A DNA stretch of 64,000 nt from Sabellastarte sp. h YS-2021 (GCA_964017235.1 OZ024938.1:4331454-4395453); one strand, 5' to 3'. Shown: positions 35,907-48,871, counted from the first letter of the stretch. The notes: generated by a model from the letters alone, not told the origin. Numbers and translations: made by a program.

Positions 35907-37629
35907 ATGAAGCAACATCAACTGAAAATCAATGGAAAACATGAAATTCCACGAATAACCACCCTCAGAATTGAGTTAGAAGAAAGGCAATTTAGCCTAG
36001 AATGTTTTAGGACATGTAGAATCCAACTGCACAGGTTTCAGCCAATTCTGAGACAAAAAATTTCTTCACATTTCCAGGATAAACACCCCCTGGCAAGGGT
36101 ATGACACCCAGGGGATCTCCTGTTACCAAACCAGCCGACTTTTGACACTGCAGGTAGATTCTAGGATGTCTGGGCAACATTCTGGCCAAATTTGAGCATG
36201 ACATTCCGGAAAATAAAAGAAGTTACACAGGAAACATGAAGCAACATCAACTGAAAATCAATGGAAAACATGAAATTCCACTAATAACCACCCTCAGAAT
36301 TGAGTTAGAAGAAAGGCAATTTAGCCTGGAATGTTTTAGGACATGTACAATCCAACTGCACAGGTTTCAGCCAATTCTGAGACAAAAGCTTTCTTCACAT
36401 TTCCGGGATAAACACCCCTGGCAAGTGCATGACAGCCAGGGGGTCTCCTATTACCAAACCAGCCGACTTTTGACACTGGGCAACATTCTGGCCAAATTTG
36501 AGCATGAAATTCTGGAAAATACAAAAAGTTACACAGGAAACATGAAGCAACATCAACTGAAAATCAATGGAAAACATGAAATTCCACGAATAACCACCCT
36601 CAGAATTGAGTTAGAAGAAAGGCAATTTAGCCTGGAATGTTTTAGGACATGTAGAATCCAGCTGCACAGGTTTCAGCCAATTCTGAGACGATAATTTTCT
36701 TCACATTTCTGGGATAAACACCCCCTGGCAAGTGTATGACACCCAGGGGATCTCCTATTACCAAACCAGCCGACTTTTAACACTGCAGGCAGATTCTAGG
36801 ATTTCTGGGCAACATTCTGGCCAAATTTGAGCATTGCATTCTGGAAAATAAAAAAGTTGCACAGGAAACATGAAGCAACATCAACTGAAAATCAATGGAA
36901 AACATGAAATTCCACGAATAACCACCCTCAAAATTGAGTTAGAAGAAAGGCAATTTAGCCTGGAATGTTTTAGGACATGTAGAATCCATCTGCACAGGTT
37001 TCAGCCAATTCTGAGACAAAAACTTTCTTCACATTTCTGGGATAAACACCCCTGGCAAGTGTATGACACATGTTTTAGGACATGTAGAATCCAGCTACAC
37101 AGGTTTCAGCCAATTCTGAGACGATAATTTTCTCCACATTTCCGGGATAAACACCCCTGGCAAGGGTATGACACCCAGGGGGTCTCCTATTACCAAACCA
37201 GCCGACTTTTGACACTGCAGGTAGATTCTAGGATGTCTGGGCAACAATCTGGCCAAATTTGAGCGTGACATTCTGGAAAATAAAAACGTTGCACAGGAAA
37301 CATGAAGCAACATCAACTGAAAATCAATGGAAAACATGAAATTCCACGAATAACCACCCTCAGAATTGAGTTAGAAGAAAGACAATTTAGCCTGGAATGT
37401 TTTAGGACATGTAGAATCCAACTGCACAGGTTTCATCCAATTCTGAGACAAAAATTTTCTTCACATTTCCGGGATAAACACGCCTGGCAAGTGTATGACA
37501 CCCAGGGGGTCTCCTATTACCAAACCAGCCGACTTTTGACACTGCAGGTAGATTCTAGGATGTCTGGGCAACATTCTGGCCAAATTTGAGCATGATATTC
37601 TGGAAAATAAAAAAAGTTACACAGGAAAC
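35907..37629 (+). repeat. Block C duplicated segment, copy 2 (5 monomers)
   Basis: Monomers start at 35907, 36236, 36542, 36870 (X432) and 37302. The first three lie 2,771 bp from 33136, 33465 and 33771. 36870 and 37302 lie 3,099 bp from 33771 and 34203, so 36542 ends as an extra full monomer (328 bp) here, while the partner of 34509 is missing. The HindIII site recurs at 36386-36391, with gtacaatcc, gacagccagg, aatccatctgcac, tttcatcc and cacgcctgg. Confidence 0.89.
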
Positions 37630-38125
37630 ATGAAGCAACATCAACTGAAAATCAATGGAAAACATGAAATTCCACGAATAACCACCTTCAGAATTGAGTT
37701 AGAAGAAAGACAATTTAGCCTGGAATGTTTTAGGACATGTAGAATCCACCCTCAGAAATGAGTTAGAAGAAAGGCAATTTAGCCTGGAATGTTTTAGGAC
37801 ATGTAGAATCCAACTGCACAGGTTTCAGCCAATTCTGAGACAAAAACTTTCTTCACATTTCCAGGGTAAACATCCCTGGCAAGTGTATGACACATGTTTT
37901 AGGACATGTGGAATCCAACTGCACAGGTTTCAGCCAATTCTGAGACAAAAATTTTCTTCACATTTCCGGGATAAACACCCCTGGCAAGTGTATGACACCC
38001 AGGGGGTCTCCTATTATCAAACCAGTCGACTTTTGACACTGCAGGTAGATTCTAGGATGTCTGGGCAACATTCTGGCCAAATTTGAGCATGACATTCTGG
38101 AAAATAAAAACGTTGCACAGGAAAC
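37630..38125 (+). repeat. Fused monomer with a 264-bp internal deletion
   Basis: The sequence follows a standard monomer for about 119 bp (to gtagaatcca near 37749), then jumps to ccctcagaaatgag, which lies near monomer position 55 of a block-D X432 copy, and continues to the X432 end. A standard plus an X432 monomer would be 760 bp and this is 496, so 264 bp are missing. A 3-bp CCA is shared at the joint. This is where block D starts. Confidence 0.9.
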
Positions 38126-39109
38126 ATGAAGCAACAGCAACTGAAAATCAATGGAAAACATCAAATTCCACGAATAACCACCTTCAGAATTGAGTTAGAA
38201 GAAAGACAATTTAGCCTGGAATGTTTTAGGACATGTAGAATCCAGCTACACAGGTTTCAGCCAATTCTGAGACAAAAATTTTCTTCACGTTTCCAGGATA
38301 AACACCCCCTGGCAAGGGTATGACACCCAGGGGATCTCCTGTTACCAAACCAGCCGACTTTTGACACTGCAGGTAGATTCTAGGATGTCTGGGCAACATT
38401 CTGGCCAAATTTGAGCATGACATTCTGGAAAAAAAAAAGTTACACAGGAAACATGAAGCAACATCAACCGAAAATCAATGGAAAACATGAAATTCCACGA
38501 ATAACCACCCTCAGAATTGAGTTAGAAGAAAGGCAATTTAGCCTGGAATGTTTTAGGACATGTAGAATCCAGCTGCACAGGTTTCAGCCAATTCTGAGAC
38601 GATAATTTTCTTCACATTTCCGGGATAAACACCCCCTGGCAAGGGTATGACACCCAGGGGATCTCCTATTACCAAACCAGCCGACTTTTGACACTGCAGG
38701 CAGATTCTAGGATGTCTGGGCAACATTCTGGCCAAATTTGAGCATGATATTCTGGAAAATAAAAAAAGTTACACAGGAAACATGAAGCAACATCAACTGA
38801 AAATCAATGGAAAACATGAAATTCCACGAATAACCACCCTCAGAATTGAGTTAGAAGAAAGGCAATTTAGCCTAGAATGTTTTAGGACATGTAGAATACA
38901 ACTGCACAGATTTCAGCCAATTCTCAGACAAAAATTTTCTTCACATTTCCGGGATGAACACCCCCTGGCAAGGGTATGACACCCAGGGAGTCTCCTATTA
39001 CCAAACCAGATGACTTTTGACATTGCATGCAGATTCTAGAATGTCTGGGCAACATTCTGGCCAAATTTGAGCATTGCATTCTGGAAAATAAAAAAGTTAC
39101 ACAGGAAAC
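38126..39109 (+). repeat. Block D start, irregular (3 monomers)
   Basis: Monomers at 38126 (catcaaattcc head, agctacacagg, private cttcacgtttcc shared with 40963 and 46059), 38453 (opened by an A-run without the T, catcaaccgaaaatc, gagacgataattt) and 38782 (attgcatgcag type). The next full X432 unit follows. Confidence 0.88.
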
Positions 39110-39541
39110 ATGAAGCAACATCAACTGAAAATCAATGGAAAACATGAAATTCCACGAATAACCACCCTCAGAAATGAGTTAGAAGAAAGGCAATTTAGCC
39201 TGGAATGTTTTAGGACATGTAGAATCCAACTGCACAGGTTTCAGCCAATTCTGAGACAAAAACTTTCTTCACATTTCCAGGGTAAACATCCCTGGCAAGT
39301 GTATGACACATGTTTTAGGACATGTGGAATCCAACTGCACAGGTTTCAGCCAATTCTGAGACAAAAATTTTCTTCACATTTCCGGGATAAACACCCCTGG
39401 CAAGTGTATGACACCCAGGGGGTCTCCTATTATCAAACCAGTCGACTTTTGACACTGCAGGTAGATTCTAGGATGTCTGGGCAACATTCTGGCCAAATTT
39501 GAGCATGACATTCTGGAAAATAAAAACGTTGCACAGGAAAC
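39110..39541 (+). repeat. Representative X432 monomer (internal duplication, no deletion)
   Basis: This monomer has the same return junction (gtatgacacatgtttt) as the X410 class, with about 104 bp duplicated, but keeps the 22-bp segment and the PstI site: 328 + 104 = 432. Block-D copies share private variants: agaaatgag, ccagggtaaacatccc and acatgtggaatcc. They open each block-D unit (39110, 40531, 41620, 43446, 44206, 45627, 47453, 48872, 50293, 51714, 54229, 55650, 59259, 63198). Differently marked X432 copies at 33771 and 36870 carry aatccatctgcac. Confidence 0.93.
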
Positions 39542-40530
39542 ATGAAGCAACAGCAACTGAAAATCAATGGAAAACATCAAATTCCACGAATAACCACCTT
39601 CAGAATTGAGTTAGAAGAAAGACAATTTAGCCTGGAATGTTTTAGGACAGGTAGAATCCAACTGCACAGGTTTCAGCCAATTCTGAGACAAAAATTTTCT
39701 TCACATTTCCAGGATAAACACCCCCTGGCAAGGGTATGACACCCAGGGGATCTCCTGTTACCAAACCAGCCGACTTTTGACACTGCAGGTAGATTCTAGG
39801 ATGTCTGGGCAACATTCTGGCCAAATTTGAGCATGACATTCCGGAAAATAAAAAAAGTTACACAGGAAACATGAAGCAACATCAACTGAAAATCAATGGA
39901 AAACATGAAATTCCACGAATAACCACCTTCAGAATTAAGTTAGAAGAAAGACAATTTAGCCTGGAATGTTTTAGGACATGTAGAATCCAACTGCACAGGT
40001 TTCAGCCAATTCTGAGACAAAAATTTTCTTCACATTTCCGGGATAAACACCACCCTGGCAAGGGTATGACACCCAGGGGATCTCCTATTTTGCCAAACCA
40101 GCCGACTTTTGACACTGCAGGCAGATTCTAGAATGTCTGGGCAACATTCTGGCCAAATTTGAGCATGATATTCTGGAAAATAAAAAAAGTTACACAGGAA
40201 ACATGAAGCAACATCAACTGAAAATCAATGGAAAACATGAAATTCCACGAATAACCACCCTCAGAATTGAGTTAGAAGAAAGGCAATTTAGCCTAGAATG
40301 TTTTAGGACATGTAGAATACAACTGCACAGATTTCAGCCAATTCTCAGACAAAAATTTTCTTCACATTTCCGGGATGAACACCCCCTGGCAAGGGTATGA
40401 CACCCAGGGAGTCTCCTATTACCAAACCAGATGACTTTTGACATTGCATGCAGATTCTAGGATGTCTGGGCAACATTCTGGCCAAATTTGAGCATTGCAT
40501 TCTGGAAAATAAAAAAGTTACACAGGAAAC
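39110..40530 (+). repeat. Block D HOR unit, full 4-mer (1,421 bp)
   Basis: The type unit of block D: X432 at 39110, catcaaattcc monomer at 39542 (329 bp), L332 at 39871, and the attctcagac/attgcatgcag monomer at 40203 (328 bp). Private marks: ggacaggtagaatcc in 39542 and caccaccctgg near 40050. Confidence 0.92.
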
Positions 40531-41619
40531 ATGAAGCAACATCAACTGAAAATCAATGGAAAACATGAAATTCCACGAATAACCACCCTCAGAAATGAGT
40601 TAGAAGAAAGGCAATTTAGCCTGGAATGTTTTAGGACATGTAGAATCCAACTGCACAGGTTTCAGCCAATTCTGAGACAAAAACTTTCTTCACATTTCCA
40701 GGGTAAACATCCCTGGCAAGTGTATGACACATGTTTTAGGACATGTGGAATCCAACTGCACAGGTTTCAGCCAATTCTGAGACAAAAATTTTCTTCACAT
40801 TTCCGGGATAAACACCCTTGGCAAGTGTATGACACCCAGGGGGTCTCCTATTATCAAACCAGTCAACTTTTGACACTGCAGGTAGATTCTAGGATGTCTG
40901 GGCAACATTCTGGCCAAATTTGAGCATGACATTCTGGAAAATAAAAACGTTGCACAGGAAACATGAAGCAACAGCAACTGAAAATCAATGGAAAACATCA
41001 AATTCCACGAATAACCACCTTCAGAATTGAGTTAGAAGAAAGACAATTTAGCCTGGAATGTTTTAGGACATGTAGAATCCAACTGCACAGGTTTCAGCCA
41101 ATTCTGAGACAAAAATTTTCTTCACGTTTCCAGGATAAACACCCCCTGGCAAGGGTATGACACCCAGGGGATCTCCTGTTACCAAACCAGCCGACTTTTG
41201 ACACTGCAGGTAGATTCTAGGATGTCTGGGCAACATTCTGGCCAAATTTGAGCATGACATTCCGGAAAATAAAAAAAGTTACACAGGAAACATGAAGCAA
41301 CATCAACTGAAAATCAATGGAAAACATGAAATTCCACGAATAACCACCTTCAGAATTAAGTTAGAAGAAAGACAATTTAGCCTGGAATGTTTTAGGACAT
41401 GTAGAATCCAACTGCACAGGTTTCAGCCAATTCTCAGACAAAAATTTTCTTCACATTTCCGGGATGAACACCCCCTGGCAAGGGTATGACACCCAGGGAG
41501 TCTCCTATTACCAAACCAGATGACTTTTGACATTGCATGCAGATTCTAGGATGTCTGGGCAACATTCTGGCCAAATTTGAGCATGATATTCTGGAAAATA
41601 AAAAAGTTACACAGGAAAC
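40531..41619 (+). repeat. Block D HOR unit, 3-mer (1,089 bp)
   Basis: Monomers at 40531 (X432), 40963 (cttcacgtttcc) and 41292. 41292 starts as L332 (attaagttag) and ends as the fourth monomer (attctcagac, gggatgaacacc), so 332 bp have been lost by fusion. Private ccagtcaactttt lies near 40860. Confidence 0.9.
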
Positions 41620-42708
41620 ATGAAGCAACATCAACTGAAAATCAATGGAAAACATGAAATTCCACGAATAACCACCCTCAGAAATGAGTTAGAAGAAAGG
41701 CAATTTAGCCTGGAATGTTTTAGGACATGTAGAATCCAACTGCACAGGTTTCAGCCAATTCTGAGACAAAAACTTTCTTCACATTTCCAGGGTAAACATC
41801 CCTGGCAAGTGTATGACACATGTTTTAGGACATGTGGAATCCAACTGCACAGGTTTCAGCCAATTCTGAGACAAAAATTTTCTTCACATTTCCGGGATAA
41901 ACACCCCTGGCAAGTGTATGACACCCAGGGGGTCTCCTATTATCAAACCAGTCGACTTTTGACACTGCAGGTAGATTCTAGGATGTCTGGGCAACATTCT
42001 GGCCAAATTTGAGCATGACATTCTGGAAAATAAAAACGTTGCACAGGAAACATGAAGCAACAGCAACTGAAAATCAATGGAAAACATCAAATTCCACGAA
42101 TAACCACCTTCAGAATTGAGTTAGAAGAAAGACAATTTAGCCTGGAATGTTTTAGGACATGTAGAATCCAACTGCACAGGTTTCAGCCAATTCTGAGACA
42201 AAAATTTTCTTCACATTTCCAGGATAAACACCCCCTGGCAAGGGTATGACACCCAGGGGATCTCCTGTTACCAAACCAGCCGACTTTTGACACTGCAGGT
42301 AGATTCTAGGATGTCTGGGCAACATTCTGGCCAAATTTGAGCATGATATTCTGGAAAATAAAAAAAGTTACACAGGAAACATGAAGCAACATCAACTGAA
42401 AATCAATGGAAAACATGAAATTCCACGAATAACCACCCTCAGAATTAAGTTAGAAGAAAGGCAATTTAGCCTAGAATGTTTTAGGACATGTAGAATACAA
42501 CTGTACAGGTTTCAGCCAATTCTCAGACAAAAATTTTCTTCACATTTCCGGGATGAACACCCCCTGGCAAGGGTATGACACCCAGGGAGTCTCCTATTAC
42601 CAAACCAGATGACTTTTGACATTGCATGCAGATTCTAGGATGTCTGGGCAACATTCTGGCCAAATTTGAGCATGATATTCTGGAAAAAAAAAAAGTTACA
42701 CAGGAAAC
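41620..42708 (+). repeat. Block D HOR unit, 3-mer (1,089 bp)
   Basis: Monomers at 41620 (X432), 42052 (ending in a gatattctgg tail instead of ttccggaa) and 42381. 42381 has ccctcagaattaag, mixing the fourth-monomer head with the L332 attaagttag mark, and a private ctgtacagg. Confidence 0.89.
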
Positions 42709-43445
42709 ATGAAGCAACATCAACTGAAAATCAATGGAAAACATGAAATTCCACGAATAACCACCCTCAGAAATGAGTTAGAAGAAAGGCAATTTAGCCT
42801 GAAATGTTTTAGGACATGTAGAATCCAACTGCACAGGTTTCAGCCAATTCTGAGACAAAAACTTTCTTCACATTTCCAGGGTAAACATCCCTGGCAAGTG
42901 TATGACACATGTTTTAGGACATGTGGAATCCAACTGCACAGGTTTCAGCCAATTCTGAGACAAAAAATTTCTTCACATTTCCGGGATAAACACCCCTGGC
43001 AAGTGTATGACACCCAGGGGGTCTCCTATTACCAAACCAGTCGACTTTTGACACTGGGCAACATTCGGGCCAAATTTGACCATGACATTCTGGAAAAAAA
43101 AAAGTTACACAGGAAACATGAAGCAACATCAACCGAAAATCAATGGAAAACATGAAATTCCACGAATAACCACCCTCAGAATTGAGTTAGAAGAAAGGCA
43201 ATTTAGCCTGGAATGTTTTGGGACATGTAGAATCCAGCTGCACAGGTTTCAGCCAATTCTGAGACGATAATTTTCTTCACATTTCCGGGATAAACACCCC
43301 CTGGCAAGGGTATGACACCCAGGGGTTCTCCTATTACCAAACCAGCCGACTTTTGACACTGCAGGCAGATTCTAGGATGTCTGGGCAACATTCTGGCCAA
43401 ATTTGAGCATTGCATTCTGGAAAATAAAAAAGTTACACAGGAAAC
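42709..43445 (+). repeat. Block D HOR unit, 2-mer (737 bp)
   Basis: Monomers at 42709 (409 bp: the X432 front with gcctgaaatg and acaaaaaatttc, plus the 22-bp deletion) and 43118 (catcaaccgaaaatc, gagacgataattt). Private cattcgggccaaatttgacc just before 43118 is shared with the unit at 46716, and aggggttctcc near 43325 is its own. Confidence 0.9.
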
Positions 43446-44205
43446 ATGAAGCAACATCAACTGAAAATCAATGGAAAACATGAAATTTCACGAATAACCA
43501 CCCTCAGAAATGAGTTAGAAGAAAGGCAATTTAGCCTGGAATGTTTTAGGACATGTAGAATCCAACTGCACAGGTTTCAGCCAATTCTGAGACAAAAACT
43601 TTCTTCACATTTCCAGGGTAAACATCCCTGGCAAGTGTATGACCCATGTTTTAGGACATGTGGAATCCAACTGCACAGGTTTCAGCCAATTCTGAGACAA
43701 AAATTTTCTTCACATTTCCGGGATAAACACCCCTGGCAAGTGTATGACACCCAGGGGGTCTCCTATTACCAAACCAGTCGACTTTTGACACTAGAGGTAG
43801 ATTCTAGGATGTCTGGGCAACATTCTGGCCAAATTTGAGCATGACATTCTGGAAAATAAAAACGTTGCACAGGAAACATGAAGCAACATCAACTGAAAAT
43901 CAATGGAAAACATGAAATTCCACGAATAACCACCCTCAGAATTGAGTTAGAAGAAAGGCAATTTAGCCTAGAATGTTTTAGGACATGTAGAATACAACTG
44001 CACAGATTTCAGCCAATTCTCAGACAAAAATTTTCTTCACATTTCCGGGATGAACACCCCCTGGCAAGGGTATGACACCCAGGGAGTCTCCTATTACCAA
44101 ACCAGATGACTTTTGACATTGCATGCAGATTCTAGGATGTCTGGGCAACATTCTGGCCAAATTTGAGCATGATATTCTGGAAAATAAAAAAGTTACACAG
44201 GAAAC
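43446..44205 (+). repeat. Block D HOR unit, 2-mer (760 bp)
   Basis: Monomers at 43446 (X432, private tatgacccatg, ending gacactagaggtag) and 43878 (fourth-monomer type with attgcatgcag). The catcaaattcc and L332 monomers are absent. Confidence 0.9.
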
Positions 44206-45626
44206 ATGAAGCAACATCAACTGAAAATCAATGGAAAACATGAAATTCCACGAATAACCACCCTCAGAAATGAGTTAGAAGAAAGGCAATTTAGCCTGGA
44301 ATGTTTTAGGACATGTAGAATCCAACTGCACAGGTTTCAGCCAATTCTGAGACAAAAACTTTCTTCACATTTCCAGGGTAAACATCCCTGGCAAGTGTAT
44401 GACACATGTTTTAGGACATGTGGAATCCAACTGCACAGGTTTCAGCCAATTCTGAGACAAAAAATTTCTTCACATTTCCGGGATAAACACCCCTGGCAAG
44501 TGTATGACACCCAGGGGGTCTCCTATTATCAAACCAGTCGACTTTTGACACTGCAGGTAGATTCTAGGATGTCTGGGCAACATTCTGGCCAAATTTGAGC
44601 ATGACATTCTGGAAAATAAAAACGTTGCACAGGAAACATGAAGCAACAGCAACTGAAAATCAATGGAAAACATCAAATTCCACGAATAACCACCTTCAGA
44701 ATTGAGTTAGAAGAAAGACAATTTAGCCTGGAATGTTTTAGGACATGTAGAATCCAACTGCACAGGTTTCAGCCAATTCTGAGACAAAAATTTTCTTCAC
44801 ATTTCCAGGATAAACACCCCCTGGCAAGGGTATGACACCCAGGGGATCTCCTGTTACCAAACCAGCCGACTTTTGACACTGCAGGTAGATTCTAGGATGT
44901 CTGGGCAACATTCTGGCCAAATTTGAGCATGACATTCCGGAAAATAAAAAAAGTTACACAGGAAACATGAAGCAACATCAACTGAAAATCAATGGAAAAC
45001 ATGAAATTCCACGAATAACCACCTTCAGAATTAAGTTAGAAGAAAGACAATTTAGCCTGGAATGTTTTAGGACATGTAGAATCCAACTGCACAGGTTTCA
45101 GCCAATTCTGAGACAAAAATTTTCTTCACATTTCCGGGATAAACACCCCACTGGCAAGGGTATGACACCCAGGGGATCTCCTATTTTGCCAAACCAGCCG
45201 ACTTTTGACACTGCAGGCAGATTCTAGAATGTCTGGGCAACATTCTGGCCAAATTTGAGCATGATATTCTGGAAAATAAAAAACGTTACACAGGAAACAT
45301 GAAGCAACATCAACTGAAAATCAATGGAAAACATGAAATTCCACGAATAACCACCCTCAGAATTGAGTTAGAAGAAAGGCAATTTAGCCTAGAATGTTTT
45401 AGGACATGTAGAATACAACTGCACAGATTTCAGCAAATTCTCAGACAAAAATTTTCTTCACATTTCCGGGATGAACACCCCCTGGCAAGGGTATGACACC
45501 CAGGGAGTCTCCTATTACCAAACCAGATGACTTTTGACATTGCATGCAGATTCTAGGATGTCTGGGCAACATTCTGCCCAAATTTGAGCATTGCATTCTG
45601 GAAAATAAAAAAGTTACACATGAAAC
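44206..45626 (+). repeat. Block D HOR unit, full 4-mer (1,421 bp)
   Basis: Monomers at 44206 (X432 with acaaaaaatttc), 44638, 44967 (L332, private ccccactggc) and 45299 (private cagcaaattc, attctgcccaaat). Together with the monomer before it, it resembles 48544-49964 at an offset of 4,666 bp. Confidence 0.9.
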
Positions 45627-46715
45627 ATGAAGCAACATCAACTGAAAATCAATGGAAAACATGAAATTCCACGAATAACCACCCTCAGAAATGAGTTAGA
45701 AGAAAGGCAATTTAGCCTGGAATGTTTTAGGACATGTAGAATCCAACTGCACAGGTTTCAGCCAATTCTGAGACAAAAACTTTCTTCACATTTCCAGGGT
45801 AAACATCCCTGGCAAGTGTATGACACATGTTTTAGGACATGTGGAATCCAACTGCACAGGTTTCAGCCAATTCTGAGACAAAAATTTTCTTCACATTTCC
45901 GGGATAAACACCCCTGGCAAGTGTATGACACCCAGGGGGTCTCCTATTATCAAACCAGTCGACTTTTGACACTGCAGGTAGATTCTAGGATGTCTGGGCA
46001 ACATTCTGGCCAAATTTGAGCATGACATTCTGGAAAATAAAAACGTTGCACAGGAAACATGAAGCAACAGCAACTGAAAATCAATGGAAAACATCAAATT
46101 CCACGAATAACCACCTTCAGAATTGAGTTAGAAGAAAGACAATTTAGCCTGGAATGTTTTAGGACATGTAGAATCCAACTGCACAGGTTTCAGCCAATTC
46201 TGAGACAAAAATTTTCTTCACGTTTCCAGGATAAACACCCCCTGGCAAGGGTATGACACCCAGGGGATCTCCTGTTACCAAACCAGCCGACTTTTGACAC
46301 TGCAGGTAGATTCTAGGATGTCTGGGCAACATTCTGGCCAAATTTGAGCATGACATTCCGGAAAATAAAAAAAGTTACACAGGAAACATGAAGCAACATC
46401 AACTGAAAATCAATGGAAAACATGAAATTCCACGAATAACCACCTTCAGAATTAAGTTAGAAGAAAGACAATTTAGCCTGGAATGTTTTAGGACATGTAG
46501 AATCCAACTGCACAGGTTTCAGCCAATTCTCAGACAAAAATTTTCTTCACATTTCCGGGATGAACACCCCCTGGCAAGGGTATGACACCCAGGGAGTCTC
46601 CTATTACCAAACCAGATGACTTTTGACATTGCATGCAGATTCTAGGATGTCTGGGCAACATTCTGGCCAAATTTGAGCATGATATTCTGGAAAATAAAAA
46701 AGTTACACAGGAAAC
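45627..46715 (+). repeat. Block D HOR unit, 3-mer (1,089 bp)
   Basis: Monomers at 45627 (X432, preceded by private cacatgaaac), 46059 (cttcacgtttcc) and 46388 (the L332/fourth-monomer fusion). Structure and marks equal those of the unit at 40531, 5,096 bp upstream. Confidence 0.9.
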
Positions 46716-47452
46716 ATGAAGCAACATCAACTGAAAATCAATGGAAAACATGAAATTCCACGAATAACCACCCTCAGAAATGAGTTAGAAGAAAGGCAAT
46801 TTAGCCTGAAATGTTTTAGGACATGTAGAATCCAACTGCACAGGTTTCAGCCAATTCTGAGACAAAAACTTTCTTCACATTTCCAGGGTAAACATCCCTG
46901 GCAAGTGTATGACACATGTTTTAGGACATGTGGAATCCAACTGCACAGGTTTCAGCCAATTCTGAGACAAAAAATTTCTTCACATTTCCGGGATAAACAC
47001 CCCTGGCAAGTGTATGACACCCAGGGGGTCTCCTATTACCAAACCAGTCGACTTTTGACACTGGGCAACATTCGGGCCAAATTTGACCATGACATTCTGG
47101 AAAAAAAAAAGTTACACAGGAAACATGAAGCAACATCAACTGAAAATCAATGGAAAACATGAAATTCCACTAATAACCACCCTCAGAATTGAGTTAGAAG
47201 AAAGGCAATTTAGCCTGGAATGTTTTAGGACATGTAGAATCCAGCTGCACAGGTTTCAGCCAATTCTGAGACGATAATTTTCTTCACATTTCCGGGATAA
47301 ACACCCCCTGGCAAGGGTATGACACCCAGGGGATCTCCTATTACGAAACCAGCCGACTTTTGACACTGCAGGCAGATTCTAGGATGTCTGGGCAACATTC
47401 TGGCCAAATTTGAGCATTGCATTCTGGAAAATAAAAAAGTTACACAGGAAAC
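46716..47452 (+). repeat. Block D HOR unit, 2-mer (737 bp)
   Basis: Monomers at 46716 (gcctgaaatg, acaaaaaatttc, 22-bp deletion) and 47125 (attccactaataacc). It lies 4,007 bp from the unit at 42709 and shares cattcgggccaaatttgacc. Confidence 0.9.
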
Positions 47453-48871
47453 ATGAAGCAACATCAACTGAAAATCAATGGAAAACATGAAATTCCACGA
47501 ATAACCACCCTCAGAAATGAGTTAGAAGAAAGGCAATTTAGCCTGGAATGTTTTAGGACATGTAGAATCCAACTGCACAGGTTTCAGCCAATTCTGAGAC
47601 AAAAACTTTCTTCACATTTCCAGGGTAAACATCCCTGGCAAGTGTATGACACATGTTTTAGGACATGTGGAATCCAACTGCACAGGTTTCAGCCAATTCT
47701 GAGACAAAAATTTTCTTCACATTTCCGGGATAAACACCCCTGGCAAGTGTATGACACCCAGGGGGTCTCCTATTACCAAACCAGTCGACTTTTGACACTA
47801 GAGGTAGATTCTAGGATGTCTGGGCAACATTCTGGCCAAATTTGAGCATGACATTCTGGAAAATAAAAACGTTGCACAGGAAACATGAAGCAACAGCAAC
47901 TGAAAATCAATGGAAAACATCAAATTCCACGAATAACCACCTTCAGAATTGAGTTAGAAGAAAGACAATTTAGCCTGGAATGTTTTAGGACATGTAGAAT
48001 CCAACTGCACAGGTTTCAGCCAATTCTGAGACAAAAATTTTCTTCACATTTCCCGGATAAACACCCCTGGCAAGTGTATGACACCCAGGGGGTCTCCTAT
48101 TACCAAACCAGTCGACTTTTGACACTGCAGGTAGATTCTAGGATGTCTGGGCAACATTCTGGCCAAATTTGAGCATGACATTCTGGAAAATGAAAACGTT
48201 GCACAGGAAACATGAAGCAACAGCAACTGAAAATCAATGGAAAACATGAAATTCCACGAATAACCACCTTCAGAATTAAGTTAGAAGAAAGACAATTTAG
48301 CCTGGAATGTTTTAGGACATGTAGAATCCAACTGCACAGGTTTCAGCCAATTCTGAGACAAAAATTTTCTTCACATTTCCAGGATAAACACCCCCCTGGC
48401 AAGGGTATGACACCCAGGGGATCTCCTATTTTGCCAAACCAGCCGACTTTTGACACTGCAGGCAGATTCTAGAATGTCTGGGCAACATTCTGGCCAAATT
48501 TGAGCATGATATTCTGGAAAATAAAAAAAGTTACACGGGAAACATGAAGCAACATCAACTGAAAATCAATGGAAAACATGAAATTCCACGAATAACCACC
48601 CTCAGAATTGAGTTAGAAGAAAGGCAATTTAGCCTAGAATGTTTTAGGACATGTAGAATACAACTGCACAGGTTTCAGCCAATTCTCAGACAAAAATTTT
48701 CTTCACATTTCCGGGATGAACACCCCCTGGCAAGGGTATGACACCCAGGGAGTCTCCTATTACCAAACCAGATGACTTTTGACATTGCATGCAGATTCTA
48801 GGATGTCTGGGCAACATTCTGGCCAAATTTGAGCATGATATTCTGGAAAATAAAAAAGTTACACAGGAAAC
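47453..48871 (+). repeat. Block D HOR unit, 4-mer (1,419 bp)
   Basis: Monomers at 47453 (X432, gacactagaggtag as at 43446), 47885 (catcaaattcc head, private tttcccggataaa, gtgtatgacaccc tail), 48212 (gcaacagcaac head with an L332 body) and 48544. The second and third monomers are recombined relative to the type unit. Confidence 0.89.
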
